From an uncultured Actinomycetes bacterium (lineage in GTDB: Bacteria; Actinomycetota; CALGFH01): DNA of 23,543 nt. Made by a program: the position numbers and the translations under genes. The notes under the pieces are model-generated. The model had not been told where the DNA came from. It searched no databases and saw nothing but the letters and a program-made list of their open reading frames with translations. Location of the stretch: the NCBI GenBank assembly GCA_937881255.1, contig CALGFH010000415.1:1-23543 (forward strand), in the 5' to 3' direction. Positions 14,133-20,661 of the stretch are shown here, piece by piece; position 1 is the stretch's first letter, and every line of letters starts with the position of its first letter.

Positions 14133-16372
14133 GGCCGGTTGTCCCAGTCGCCGACCACCGGGCGGCCGGGGGTCTGCTTCTTGAGGGCGACCTTGGCGGC
14201 GGTGCCGCTGAAGGAGTCCTTGAGGTACCAGCGGGTGCCGGCGCGCAGGATCCCGGGGGTCCAGGTGCCGTTGCCGTTCCAGTCGCCGGCGAAGCCGAGG
14301 TCGTCGGGGCCGCCGAAGCGGACGCGGACCTCCGAGGGGCCGCTGCCGCCGGTGTTGCGGAGCCAGAAGGTGCCCCTGCGCTGGACCCCGGGGGTGAAGT
14401 CGCCGTCGCCGTCCCAGTCGCCGGCCAGGTAGTTGTCGCCGGCGCCGCCGAAGGTGACGGTCTCCTCGGCCGCCCCGGTGGAGTTGCTGTTGCGCATCGA
14501 CCAGACGCCGGCCCGGACGGCCGCCGGGGTCCAGGTGCCGTTGCCGTCCCAGTCGCCGACCACCAGCCGGTCGCCGTGGCGCCCGTACCAGAAGTCGAGC
14601 ACGCTGCCGTTGGAGTTGCGCAGCAGGAAGTGGTTGCTGTTGCGGGCCGCGCTGGGCCGGACCACGCCGACGGTCTGGGTGCCGTCGCCGTCCCAGTCGC
14701 CCACCACCGGGAGGTCGCCCTTGCGGCCCCAGCGGTAGCTGGTGAACACCCGGGCCGAGGCCGAGATCTGCTCGGCGTTGGCGTTGCTGACCCGCCAGGC
14801 GCCGGCCGCGAACCCGCCGGTGCTGGTCCCGGCCGGCGCCACCGCCCGGTTGACGAACACCCGGCTGCGCACCGGCCGGGCCGAGCGCCCACCGGCGGCC
14901 GCGGTCACGGTGATGGTCGCCCACCCCTGCGGGGCCAGCGCGCCGCCGGTGACCCGGCCGTTCCAGCGGACCTTGGCCGAGGACCCGGTGCCGCTGAAGG
15001 AGCGGACCCTGGCCCCGTTGGACCCGGTGACCGTGACCCGCCAGCGGGCGACCGAGCTGAAGCGGGCGTGCACGCCGGCGTAGCCGCCCCGCTCGGGGCT
15101 GATCAGCGACGCGGTGGCGGAGCCGCCGTAGATCTTGGGCCGCCCGATCCGGGAGACGGCCGCCCGGATGGCGCCGAGGCGGGCGATGGTCGGGTCGCCC
15201 GGGCAGGTGGTGTAGGAGGTCGAGCGGTGGCCGAGGATGGTGTTCACGACCACCCGGCGCCCGGCCGGGTAGCGGGTGTTGGCCCCGCCGGCGCTGCGCA
15301 GGACGGTGCGGCCGCGCGGGTCGACGTGGGTCAGGTCGAGCTTCCAGGCCAGCAGCCGGTTCAGGGCGGCCAGCATGGGGCCGGTCGGCCGGGCCGTGGT
15401 GAAGGTCCCGAGCAGGGCGACCCCGGTCGAGTTGGTGTTGAAGCCGCCGGCGTGGGCGCCGAGCACGGCCCGGGTGACGCCGCCGTAGCGGCCCTCGAAC
15501 ACGCGGCCGTAGCGGTCGACCAGGAAGTTGTAGCCGATGTCGTTCCAGCCCCTGGTGCGCACGTGGTACAGGTAGTCGGACCTGACCAGGGCGGCGCTCT
15601 CCGAGGGCGAGTAGCTGTTGCTCTGCACGGTGTGGTGGACGAAGGCGGCCTTGACGGTGTCGCTGTAGTCGGGGGCGGCGCGGCGGATCGACTCCCTGGC
15701 CCCCCAGGCGGCCCGGCTGATGATCCTCGGCCGGACGGTGGCCGCGGTGGCCACCCCGGCCCGCGGCCCCTCGGTGCCCGGCGTCGCCGTCAGGTCCGGG
15801 GTGATCATGTGGGCCTCCAGCCCACTGGCGGCCACCGCCGCGGTCGCGGCCGGCCTGGCCCCGGCCGGCGGGTCGACCCGGACCTGGACCTCGTCCTCGT
15901 CGGTCCCGGCGTCCAGCCACTGGCCGTCGCTGTAGGTCCTGCTCGCGGCGCGGTACTCGCGGCTGTTGGCGTCTGGCCCGTCGCCGGCCTGCTCGACCTC
16001 ACGCCAGTCCGACCACCCGCCCGCATCCCGCGACCGCATCCAGACCGTCTGGTCCTCGGTCTTCGGGTCGGCGTCAGGCCAGGAGAACCCCACGAACCGT
16101 GCCTTGCCCACGTCCACCGGCGCCGACTGCAGCCGGGTCCCCGCCGCCGGGTTCGCCGGGACGCGCTGCAACGACCCGGCCCCGGGTGCGGCACCCGCCG
16201 TGGGGGCTGGGGCCGGGGTGAGGGCGATCTTGACGTCGTTGAGGGTGCCCGGCTGGACCTCGCGGTTCCCGAGGGTCGGCTGGGCGGCGTTGAAGAGGGT
16301 CAGGGTGAGCGCCGAGGCGGCGCCGGCGGCCAGGGCACGGCCGGTCAGCGAGCGCAGGGACCGGAACAGCAC
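14129..16372 (-). CDS. Secreted PGRP-type N-acetylmuramoyl-L-alanine amidase with C-terminal repeat domain
   Basis: This 747-residue exported wall hydrolase is predicted to cut the bond between muramic acid and the stem peptide. A signal peptide (LTGRALAAGAASALTLTLF) is followed by a low-complexity stretch and a beta-rich region (about 85-170). The amidase_2/PGRP domain spans about 215-410, with zinc ligands in AAFVHHTVQSN (H246 or H247), H382 and C390 of GHRSTSYTTCPGD, plus YNFLVDRYGRVFEGR (281-295). A FlgD-like Ig segment (about 440-495) and a C-terminal domain of Asp-rich repeats (545-747) complete it. The GTG start at 16372 has GGAGGA 5 bases upstream. It follows the SpoIID gene by 75 bp and ends tail to tail with the LCP gene. 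The repeat domain may bind the wall or glycan. Confidence 0.93.
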   Translation of the reverse strand: MLFRSLRSLTGRALAAGAASALTLTLFNAAQPTLGNREVQPGTLNDVKIALTPAPAPTAGAAPGAGSLQRVPANPAAGTRLQSAPVDVGKARFVGFSWPDADPKTEDQTVWMRSRDAGGWSDWREVEQAGDGPDANSREYRAASRTYSDGQWLDAGTDEDEVQVRVDPPAGARPAATAAVAASGLEAHMITPDLTATPGTEGPRAGVATAATVRPRIISRAAWGARESIRRAAPDYSDTVKAAFVHHTVQSNSYSPSESAALVRSDYLYHVRTRGWNDIGYNFLVDRYGRVFEGRYGGVTRAVLGAHAGGFNTNSTGVALLGTFTTARPTGPMLAALNRLLAWKLDLTHVDPRGRTVLRSAGGANTRYPAGRRVVVNTILGHRSTSYTTCPGDPTIARLGAIRAAVSRIGRPKIYGGSATASLISPERGGYAGVHARFSSVARWRVTVTGSNGARVRSFSGTGSSAKVRWNGRVTGGALAPQGWATITVTAAAGGRSARPVRSRVFVNRAVAPAGTSTGGFAAGAWRVSNANAEQISASARVFTSYRWGRKGDLPVVGDWDGDGTQTVGVVRPSAARNSNHFLLRNSNGSVLDFWYGRHGDRLVVGDWDGNGTWTPAAVRAGVWSMRNSNSTGAAEETVTFGGAGDNYLAGDWDGDGDFTPGVQRRGTFWLRNTGGSGPSEVRVRFGGPDDLGFAGDWNGNGTWTPGILRAGTRWYLKDSFSGTAAKVALKKQTPGRPVVGDWDNRP
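14141..14701 (-). repeat. Coding tandem repeats with 135-bp period (calcium-loop blades)
   Basis: The D/N-W-D/N-G core recurs at 14141, 14276, 14411, 14546 and 14690, with spacings of 135, 135, 135 and 144 bp (45, 45, 45 and 48 residues). Full copies read like DWDGDGTQTVGV, DWDGNGTWTPAA, DWDGDGDFTPGV and DWNGNGTWTPGI, resembling FG-GAP/VCBS calcium loops. The last copy stops at DWDNRP, in mid-motif. Codons at the core are nearly identical between copies. Confidence 0.8.
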
Positions 16373-16436
16373 GAGCGTCCTCCAGCAGATGCGGCGGTGT
16401 TCGGGAAGGACGTCGGCCGTTCGGGCCCGGATCTGA

Positions 16437-16449
16437 AGCGGTTTCCGCT
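16437..16449 (-). other. Small hairpin at the SpoIID stop codon
   Basis: AGCGG (16437-16441) pairs with CCGCT (16445-16449) across a 3-base loop, overlapping the TAG stop of the SpoIID gene. A self-complementary CGGGCCCG lies a little further downstream. There is no T-tract, so it more likely affects mRNA processing or partial termination than acting as a full terminator. Confidence 0.25.
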
Positions 16450-17764
16450 AGGGAGAAATATGGAACTTGGTCGATTTGAGACCGTAGGCCTTCCGGAACC
16501 AGGTGCCGGTCACGGTCACGCTGGTCCGCCGGCCGCCCTTGACCCCCTCGACGGTGACGCGGGAGACGCGGCCGCCCCAGGAGGGCAGCTTGGTCTCGCG
16601 GACCCTGGTGGCGGTGCCGATCCCGAGGCGGGCGCCCAGGGCGGCCGCCGACACCGTCTTCTTCCAGCGGAAGTTCGGGTTCCGGTGGGCGCCGCCGCCG
16701 CGGTCGTAGGGGTCGTCGGAGCGGCTCGGGAACCAGGGCAGGGGGCTGCTCCCCCACTGGGCGTTGCTGGAGGTGTACCCGCCCGAGGACGACGAGTAGA
16801 AGGCCTGCACGACCCGCGACCCGTAGCGCACGACCAGCGAGCCGGTGCCGCGCACGGCCGCGACCCAGCGCGACCCGTAGTAGCCCTGCTCCTTGGCGTA
16901 GCCGGCGTAGTGCTGGTCGCGGACGGTGGCGTAGACGGCGCAGTCGCAGCCGTCCCAGCGCCCGTAGCCCCAGCGCTGGGTCCGGCTCCGGACGGCGACC
17001 AGGGCGAAGCTGCGGGCGGCGATCGCCTGGGCCCGCAGGGCCTCGTTGGCGAACGACCCCGGCACCTCGGCCAGCCCCCGCAGGTAGCGGTTGAAGGGGA
17101 TCACGGCCACCGCCCGCGGGCGGGTGACGCCCCGGTTGTCGCGGACCAGGTGGACGTCCAGGCGGCCCCAGCGCAGCTGCTGGCCGGTCTGGGGCAGCGA
17201 CAGCCGGGCCGGGGGCAGGGCGGTCTGGAACCGGACCACCACCCCGGTGCCGGCCCTGGTCGGCCCGAACACCCGCCGCCGCGACAGGTCGAACACCGAG
17301 GTGCCGCCCGACTCCGGCTTGATCGAGAAGGTGGTGTGGCCGCTGAGGCCCCGCCGGACGGTGCGCCCGCCCGGGGTCACGCCCGACACCGAGAACCGGC
17401 CGCTGCCCCCCTTGCCGGGGACCTCGACCCCCTTGACCAGCACCCGGCCGAGGCGGCCGCCGGCGCTGGGGTCGCGGTCGGCCTGGAGCAGCCCGACCCG
17501 GATGGTGGCCGGCAGGGTGGCCGGCCGGGCCTGGGCGCCGCCGTAGTAGTAGGAGATGATCCGCCCGGCGCTGGCCCCCCGCAGGGCCATGCCGTGGGCG
17601 CCGTACTGGCTCATGCCGATGCCGTGGCCGTAGCCACCCCCGACGATGGTGAAGGTCCGCGGTGCCGCCTCGGCGGGCGGGTCGCCCGGCCCGGTGAGCA
17701 GCCCCAGCGCGACCGCCAGGGCCCCCACCGCGGCGACCGTTCGAACCCGACGGCTCACGAGCAT
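16448..17764 (-). CDS. Secreted SpoIID/LytB domain protein (putative peptidoglycan-cleaving)
   Basis: This 438-residue protein has a signal peptide (1-34, ending PPAEAAPRT) and the full SpoIID/LytB signature: GGGYGHGIGMSQYGAHGMAL (42-61), SYYYGG (71-76), YLRGLAEVPGSF (227-238) with the candidate catalytic Glu233, EALRAQAIAARSFAL (241-255), and DCAVYATVRDQHYAGYA. AFYSSSSGGYTSS (321-333) is also conserved. SpoIID is a lytic transglycosylase acting on peptidoglycan lacking stem peptides; LytB homologues modulate amidases. An amidase gene follows 75 bp downstream, so the pair may work together, amidase stripping peptides and this protein cutting glycan. The ATG at 17764 has GGGAGG 5 bases upstream. 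Actinobacterial SpoIID-like proteins occur outside sporulation, so a sporulation role should not be assumed. Confidence 0.92.
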   Translation of the reverse strand: MLVSRRVRTVAAVGALAVALGLLTGPGDPPAEAAPRTFTIVGGGYGHGIGMSQYGAHGMALRGASAGRIISYYYGGAQARPATLPATIRVGLLQADRDPSAGGRLGRVLVKGVEVPGKGGSGRFSVSGVTPGGRTVRRGLSGHTTFSIKPESGGTSVFDLSRRRVFGPTRAGTGVVVRFQTALPPARLSLPQTGQQLRWGRLDVHLVRDNRGVTRPRAVAVIPFNRYLRGLAEVPGSFANEALRAQAIAARSFALVAVRSRTQRWGYGRWDGCDCAVYATVRDQHYAGYAKEQGYYGSRWVAAVRGTGSLVVRYGSRVVQAFYSSSSGGYTSSNAQWGSSPLPWFPSRSDDPYDRGGGAHRNPNFRWKKTVSAAALGARLGIGTATRVRETKLPSWGGRVSRVTVEGVKGGRRTSVTVTGTWFRKAYGLKSTKFHISP

Positions 17765-17840
17765 CCCGACCTCCCGGCGGCGACGGCGTCTCGTAGAAGG
17801 TCGGCGCCGTCGCTCTCGCGCTTGAGGGCGGGAGCCGGGC

Positions 17841-18692
17841 TCATCCGTTGACGGACCCGGCGGTGAGGCCCTGCACGAAGTAGCGCTGCAGGGTGACGAA
17901 CACCAGCACCGGGACGGCCATGGTGATGAGCGCCCCGCCGGTGACCACCTGCCAGCCCAGGATCTGGTTGCCGCCGATCAGCCCGCCCAGGGCCACGGTG
18001 ACCACCTCGCGGTCGCCCGCGCCCAGGAACAGCAGGGCGATCAGCAGGTCGTTCCAGACCCACAGGAACTGGAAGATGGCGAACGCGGCCACCGCCGGGA
18101 CCGACAGGGGCAGGATCAGCCGCCAGAAGATCTGGTAGTGGCCGGCCCCGTCGACCCTGGCCGACTCGATCACCTCGTGCGGCAGCGTGGCCATGAAGCT
18201 CCGGAGGATGAAGATGGCCAGGGGCAGGTTGAAGCCGATGTGGGTCAGGTAGACGGACGCGTAGGTCCCGGTCACGCCCAGGTCGCCGTAGATGCGGAGC
18301 AGCGGGGCCAGCGCCACCTGGTAGGGGACGATCAGCAGGCTCACGATCACCGCGAACAGGACGTCGCGGCCCCAGAAGTCCAGGAAGGCGAAGGCGTAGG
18401 CGGCGAAGCCGGCGATCACCACCGGGATGGCCACGGCCGGCAGGGTGACGGCCAGGCTGTTGAGGAACGCGTCGCCCATGCCCCCGAACCAGGCCTGACG
18501 GTAGCTGACCAGGGTGTACTGGCTGAGGTCGAACGGCGAGGTGATGACCGTCCACCAGCCGGAGCTGTTGGCCGCGTCCCGGGTCCGGAAGGAGGTGACC
18601 ACGATCCCGGCCGTCGGGATCACCCACAGCAGGCAGAGCGCCACCATGACGAGCTTGGCCGCCGGGCTGGCCCGTCCCCGGCGCGCGGTCAC
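17841..18692 (-). CDS. MalG-type carbohydrate ABC transporter permease (orphan)
   Basis: This 283-residue protein is a complete MalG-family (CUT1) inner-membrane permease. It has an N-terminal helix (KLVMVALCLLWVIPTAGIVV), five more hydrophobic segments, and the EAA loop EVIESARVDGAGHYQIFWRL (173-192) that docks onto the ATPase. The C-terminus RYFVQGLTAGSVNG is typical. Normally such a gene follows a MalF-type permease and a substrate-binding protein. Here it follows rmlD by 9 bp and is followed, after 76 bp, by the SpoIID gene; no binding protein, MalF or ATPase is in the window. The start is GTG at 18692 with only a weak ribosome site. It may be a displaced or leftover subunit, or partner with subunits encoded elsewhere. 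Confidence 0.92.
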   Translation of the reverse strand: MTARRGRASPAAKLVMVALCLLWVIPTAGIVVTSFRTRDAANSSGWWTVITSPFDLSQYTLVSYRQAWFGGMGDAFLNSLAVTLPAVAIPVVIAGFAAYAFAFLDFWGRDVLFAVIVSLLIVPYQVALAPLLRIYGDLGVTGTYASVYLTHIGFNLPLAIFILRSFMATLPHEVIESARVDGAGHYQIFWRLILPLSVPAVAAFAIFQFLWVWNDLLIALLFLGAGDREVVTVALGGLIGGNQILGWQVVTGGALITMAVPVLVFVTLQRYFVQGLTAGSVNG

Positions 18693-18701
18693 CTGGTCAC
18701 G

Positions 18702-19556
18702 TCACCCTTCGGCGGCCAGGTAGTCGGCCAGGGCCTCGGGCCACGGGCGCAGCCCAGGCACGCCGGCCAGGCGGGCCAGGCGGTTGTCCAGGACCGAGAA
18801 GGCGGGCCGGGGGGCCGGGCGGGGGAACTCGGCGGTGGTGGTCGGCTGCACCCGGTCGGGGTCCTGGCCGGTGCCGGCCAGGATGGCCCGGGCGAGCTCG
18901 TGCCAGGAGCAGGACCCCTGGTTGGTCAGATGGTAGGTGCCGTGCTGGCCGGTGCGCTGGAGGGCGCGGATGCCGTCGGCCAGGTCGGCCGCATAGGTCG
19001 GGCTGCCCACCTGGTCGTCGACCACCCGGAGGGTGTCGCGCTCGGCGGCCAGGCGCCGGATGGTGGCCACGAAGTTGCGGCCCCCGACCCCGTACACCCA
19101 GGCCGTGCGGACGATGTAGCTGCGGCCCCAGAGGTGGCGCACGGCCTGCTCGCCGGCCAGCTTGGAGCGGCCGTAGACGCTGGCCGGGGCGGGCTGGTCG
19201 TCCTCGCCGTAGCCGTCGGGGCGGGTGGCGGCGGCGGTGCCGTCGAACACGTAGTCGGTGGACAGCTGGACCAGCTCGGCGTCGACCTCGCGGCAGGCCA
19301 GGGCCAGGTGGCGGGGGCCGGAGCAGTTGGCCAGAAAGGCCCGGTCGGGGTCGCCCTCGCAGCCGTCGACGTCGGTCCAGGCGGCCGCGTTCACCACCAG
19401 GTCGGGGGCCAGCTCGGCCACGGTGTCGGCCACCGCCGGCCAGCTGGTGATGTCGAGGGCGGCCCGGTCGAGCGCGACCAGCTCCTTGGCGTCGGCGAAG
19501 GCGCGTTCCAGGGCCCGCCCGACCTGCCCCCCGGCCCCGGTGAGGAGGACCCTCAC
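18702..19556 (-). CDS. rmlD: dTDP-4-dehydrorhamnose reductase
   Basis: RmlD reduces dTDP-4-dehydro-L-rhamnose with NAD(P)H to dTDP-L-rhamnose, the last step of activated rhamnose synthesis. The 284-residue protein is an extended SDR: nucleotide loop TGAGGQVG (6-13), NAAAWTDVDGCE (56-67), STDYVFDG (99-106) and the catalytic YGRSK (Tyr128, Lys132). The substrate-side region RTAWVYGVGGRNFV and DDQVGSPTYAADLA are typical of RmlD. The GTG at 19556 overlaps the rmlB stop in a GTGA junction, so the two are coupled. The open frame extends upstream, but that part is inside rmlB. rmlA and rmlC are not visible in the window. Confidence 0.94.
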   Translation of the reverse strand: MRVLLTGAGGQVGRALERAFADAKELVALDRAALDITSWPAVADTVAELAPDLVVNAAAWTDVDGCEGDPDRAFLANCSGPRHLALACREVDAELVQLSTDYVFDGTAAATRPDGYGEDDQPAPASVYGRSKLAGEQAVRHLWGRSYIVRTAWVYGVGGRNFVATIRRLAAERDTLRVVDDQVGSPTYAADLADGIRALQRTGQHGTYHLTNQGSCSWHELARAILAGTGQDPDRVQPTTTAEFPRPAPRPAFSVLDNRLARLAGVPGLRPWPEALADYLAAEG

Positions 19557-20542
19557 CTGCCGTGGTCCAGGGTCCGGGTGGCCCCGGCGGGCTTCATCGG
19601 GCGCCACCAGTCCTCGTGCTCCCGGTACCAGGCGATCGTCTCGGCCAGGCCCTGGTCGAAGTCGTGGGCCGGGGCCCAGCCGAGCTCGCGGACCCTGGTC
19701 GTGTCCAGCGAGTAGCGCCAGTCGTGGCCGGGCCGGTCGGCCACGAACTCGATCCGGTCCTCGCCGGCCCCGAAGGCGGCCAGGATGCGCCGGGTCAGCT
19801 CCAGGTTGGTGACCTCGTTGCCGCCGCCGATGTTGTAGATGGCGCCGGTCTGGCCGCGCCGCAGGACCAGGTCGATGGCGCTGCAGTGGTCGAGCACGTA
19901 CAGCCAGTCGCGGATGTTGCCGCCGCTGCCGTACAGCGGGACCTTGTGGCCGTCCATCAGGTTGGTCACGAACAGCGGGATGACCTTCTCGGGGAACTGG
20001 TAGGGCCCGTAGTTGTTGGTGCAGCGGGTCACGACCACGTCCAGCTTGTGGGTGGCGGCATAGGCCAGGGCGACCAGGGAGCCGCCGGCCTTGCCGGCCG
20101 AGTAGGGCGAGGACGGCTCCAGCCGGTCGTCCTCGGCGAAGGAGCCGTCGCTGATGGTCCCGTACTCCTCGTCGGTGCCGACCTGGAGGAAGCGTCCGAC
20201 CCCGGCCCGGCGGGCCGCCTCGGCCAGGGTGGCCACCCCGACGGTGTTGGTCCGGACCGCCTCCAGGGGCTCGACGATCGAGCGGTCGACGTGGGTCTCG
20301 GCGGCGAAGTTGACCACCACGTCGTGGCCGGCGACGGCCTCGGCGACCTGGTCGGGGTCGCAGATGTCGCCCTGGAGGAACTGGTAGCGGGGGTCGCCCT
20401 CCAGGTCGGCCACGCTGGCCCGGTTGCCGGCGTAGGTGAGCTTGTCGAGGTTGGTCACCTGCGCCTCGGGGTCGGTGGCGAGCAGGTGGCGCACGTAGTT
20501 GGAGCCGATGAAGCCGGCCCCGCCGGTCACGAGGAAGCGCAT
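19553..20542 (-). CDS. rmlB: dTDP-glucose 4,6-dehydratase
   Basis: RmlB converts dTDP-D-glucose to dTDP-4-dehydro-6-deoxy-D-glucose, the second step towards dTDP-L-rhamnose. The 329-residue extended SDR has TGGAGFIGSNYVRHLL (6-21), LDKLTYAGN (32-40), NFAAETHVDRSI (78-89), the catalytic TDE (123-125) and SPYSAGKAGG with Tyr147 and Lys151. NNYGPYQFPEKVIPLF (176-191) is a family signature. ATG 20542 is preceded by TAGGAGC about 7 bases upstream. The frame runs further upstream to 20611, but that extension has no family similarity. It heads a minus-strand run with rmlD, the MalG permease, SpoIID and the amidase. Rhamnose fits the adjacent glycosyltransferases. Confidence 0.95.
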   Translation of the reverse strand: MRFLVTGGAGFIGSNYVRHLLATDPEAQVTNLDKLTYAGNRASVADLEGDPRYQFLQGDICDPDQVAEAVAGHDVVVNFAAETHVDRSIVEPLEAVRTNTVGVATLAEAARRAGVGRFLQVGTDEEYGTISDGSFAEDDRLEPSSPYSAGKAGGSLVALAYAATHKLDVVVTRCTNNYGPYQFPEKVIPLFVTNLMDGHKVPLYGSGGNIRDWLYVLDHCSAIDLVLRRGQTGAIYNIGGGNEVTNLELTRRILAAFGAGEDRIEFVADRPGHDWRYSLDTTRVRELGWAPAHDFDQGLAETIAWYREHEDWWRPMKPAGATRTLDHGR

Positions 20543-20576
20543 GGCCAGAGCTCCTAGTTGGTCGGAGTACGGCTGC

Positions 20577-20582
20577 AGCCTA
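20577..20582 (-). promoter_or_regulatory. Candidate -10 element for rmlB
   Basis: Read on the minus strand this is TAGGCT, fitting TAnnnT. It would start transcription about 28 bases before the rmlB ATG, leaving space for its ribosome site. No convincing -35 hexamer is present. It overlaps the palindrome GGCTGCAGCC at 20571-20580. Confidence 0.3.
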
Positions 20583-20639
20583 CCGAGAACCGGCCCACCG
20601 GGACGATCCACCGCCGCATTTTCGCAATTTCCTCAGATG

Positions 20640-20661
20640 CAGCAAATCCCTTGCTTTGCTG
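20640..20661. promoter_or_regulatory. Inverted repeat in an AT-richer island (candidate operator)
   Basis: CAGCAAA (20640-20646) and TTTGCTG (20655-20661) are perfect 7-bp inverted arms around an 8-bp spacer. They lie in a stretch (about 20616-20660) clearly richer in A and T than the rest of the window, between the divergent rmlB and haloperoxidase-like genes. A regulator-binding site or promoter-proximal element is plausible. Confidence 0.35.

Noticed and set aside
14141..14701. Regularly spaced repeats considered as a CRISPR-like array
   Set aside because: The 135-bp period is a multiple of three, in frame with the amidase, and encodes Asp-rich loops. The spacers are coding and also similar.
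12909..15920. Open frame of about 1,000 codons on the minus strand
   Set aside because: It overlaps the LCP gene antisense and the amidase out of frame, and lacks any recognisable domain.
14048..17851. Open frame of over 1,200 codons on the + strand
   Set aside because: It is antisense to the amidase and SpoIID genes, whose motifs and signal peptides are clear. Composition is repetitive and typical of a GC shadow.
17755..18627. Second minus-strand frame overlapping the MalG permease
   Set aside because: It is out of frame with the permease, which has clear membrane segments and the EAA loop, and its own translation is Arg/Gly/Pro-rich without motifs.
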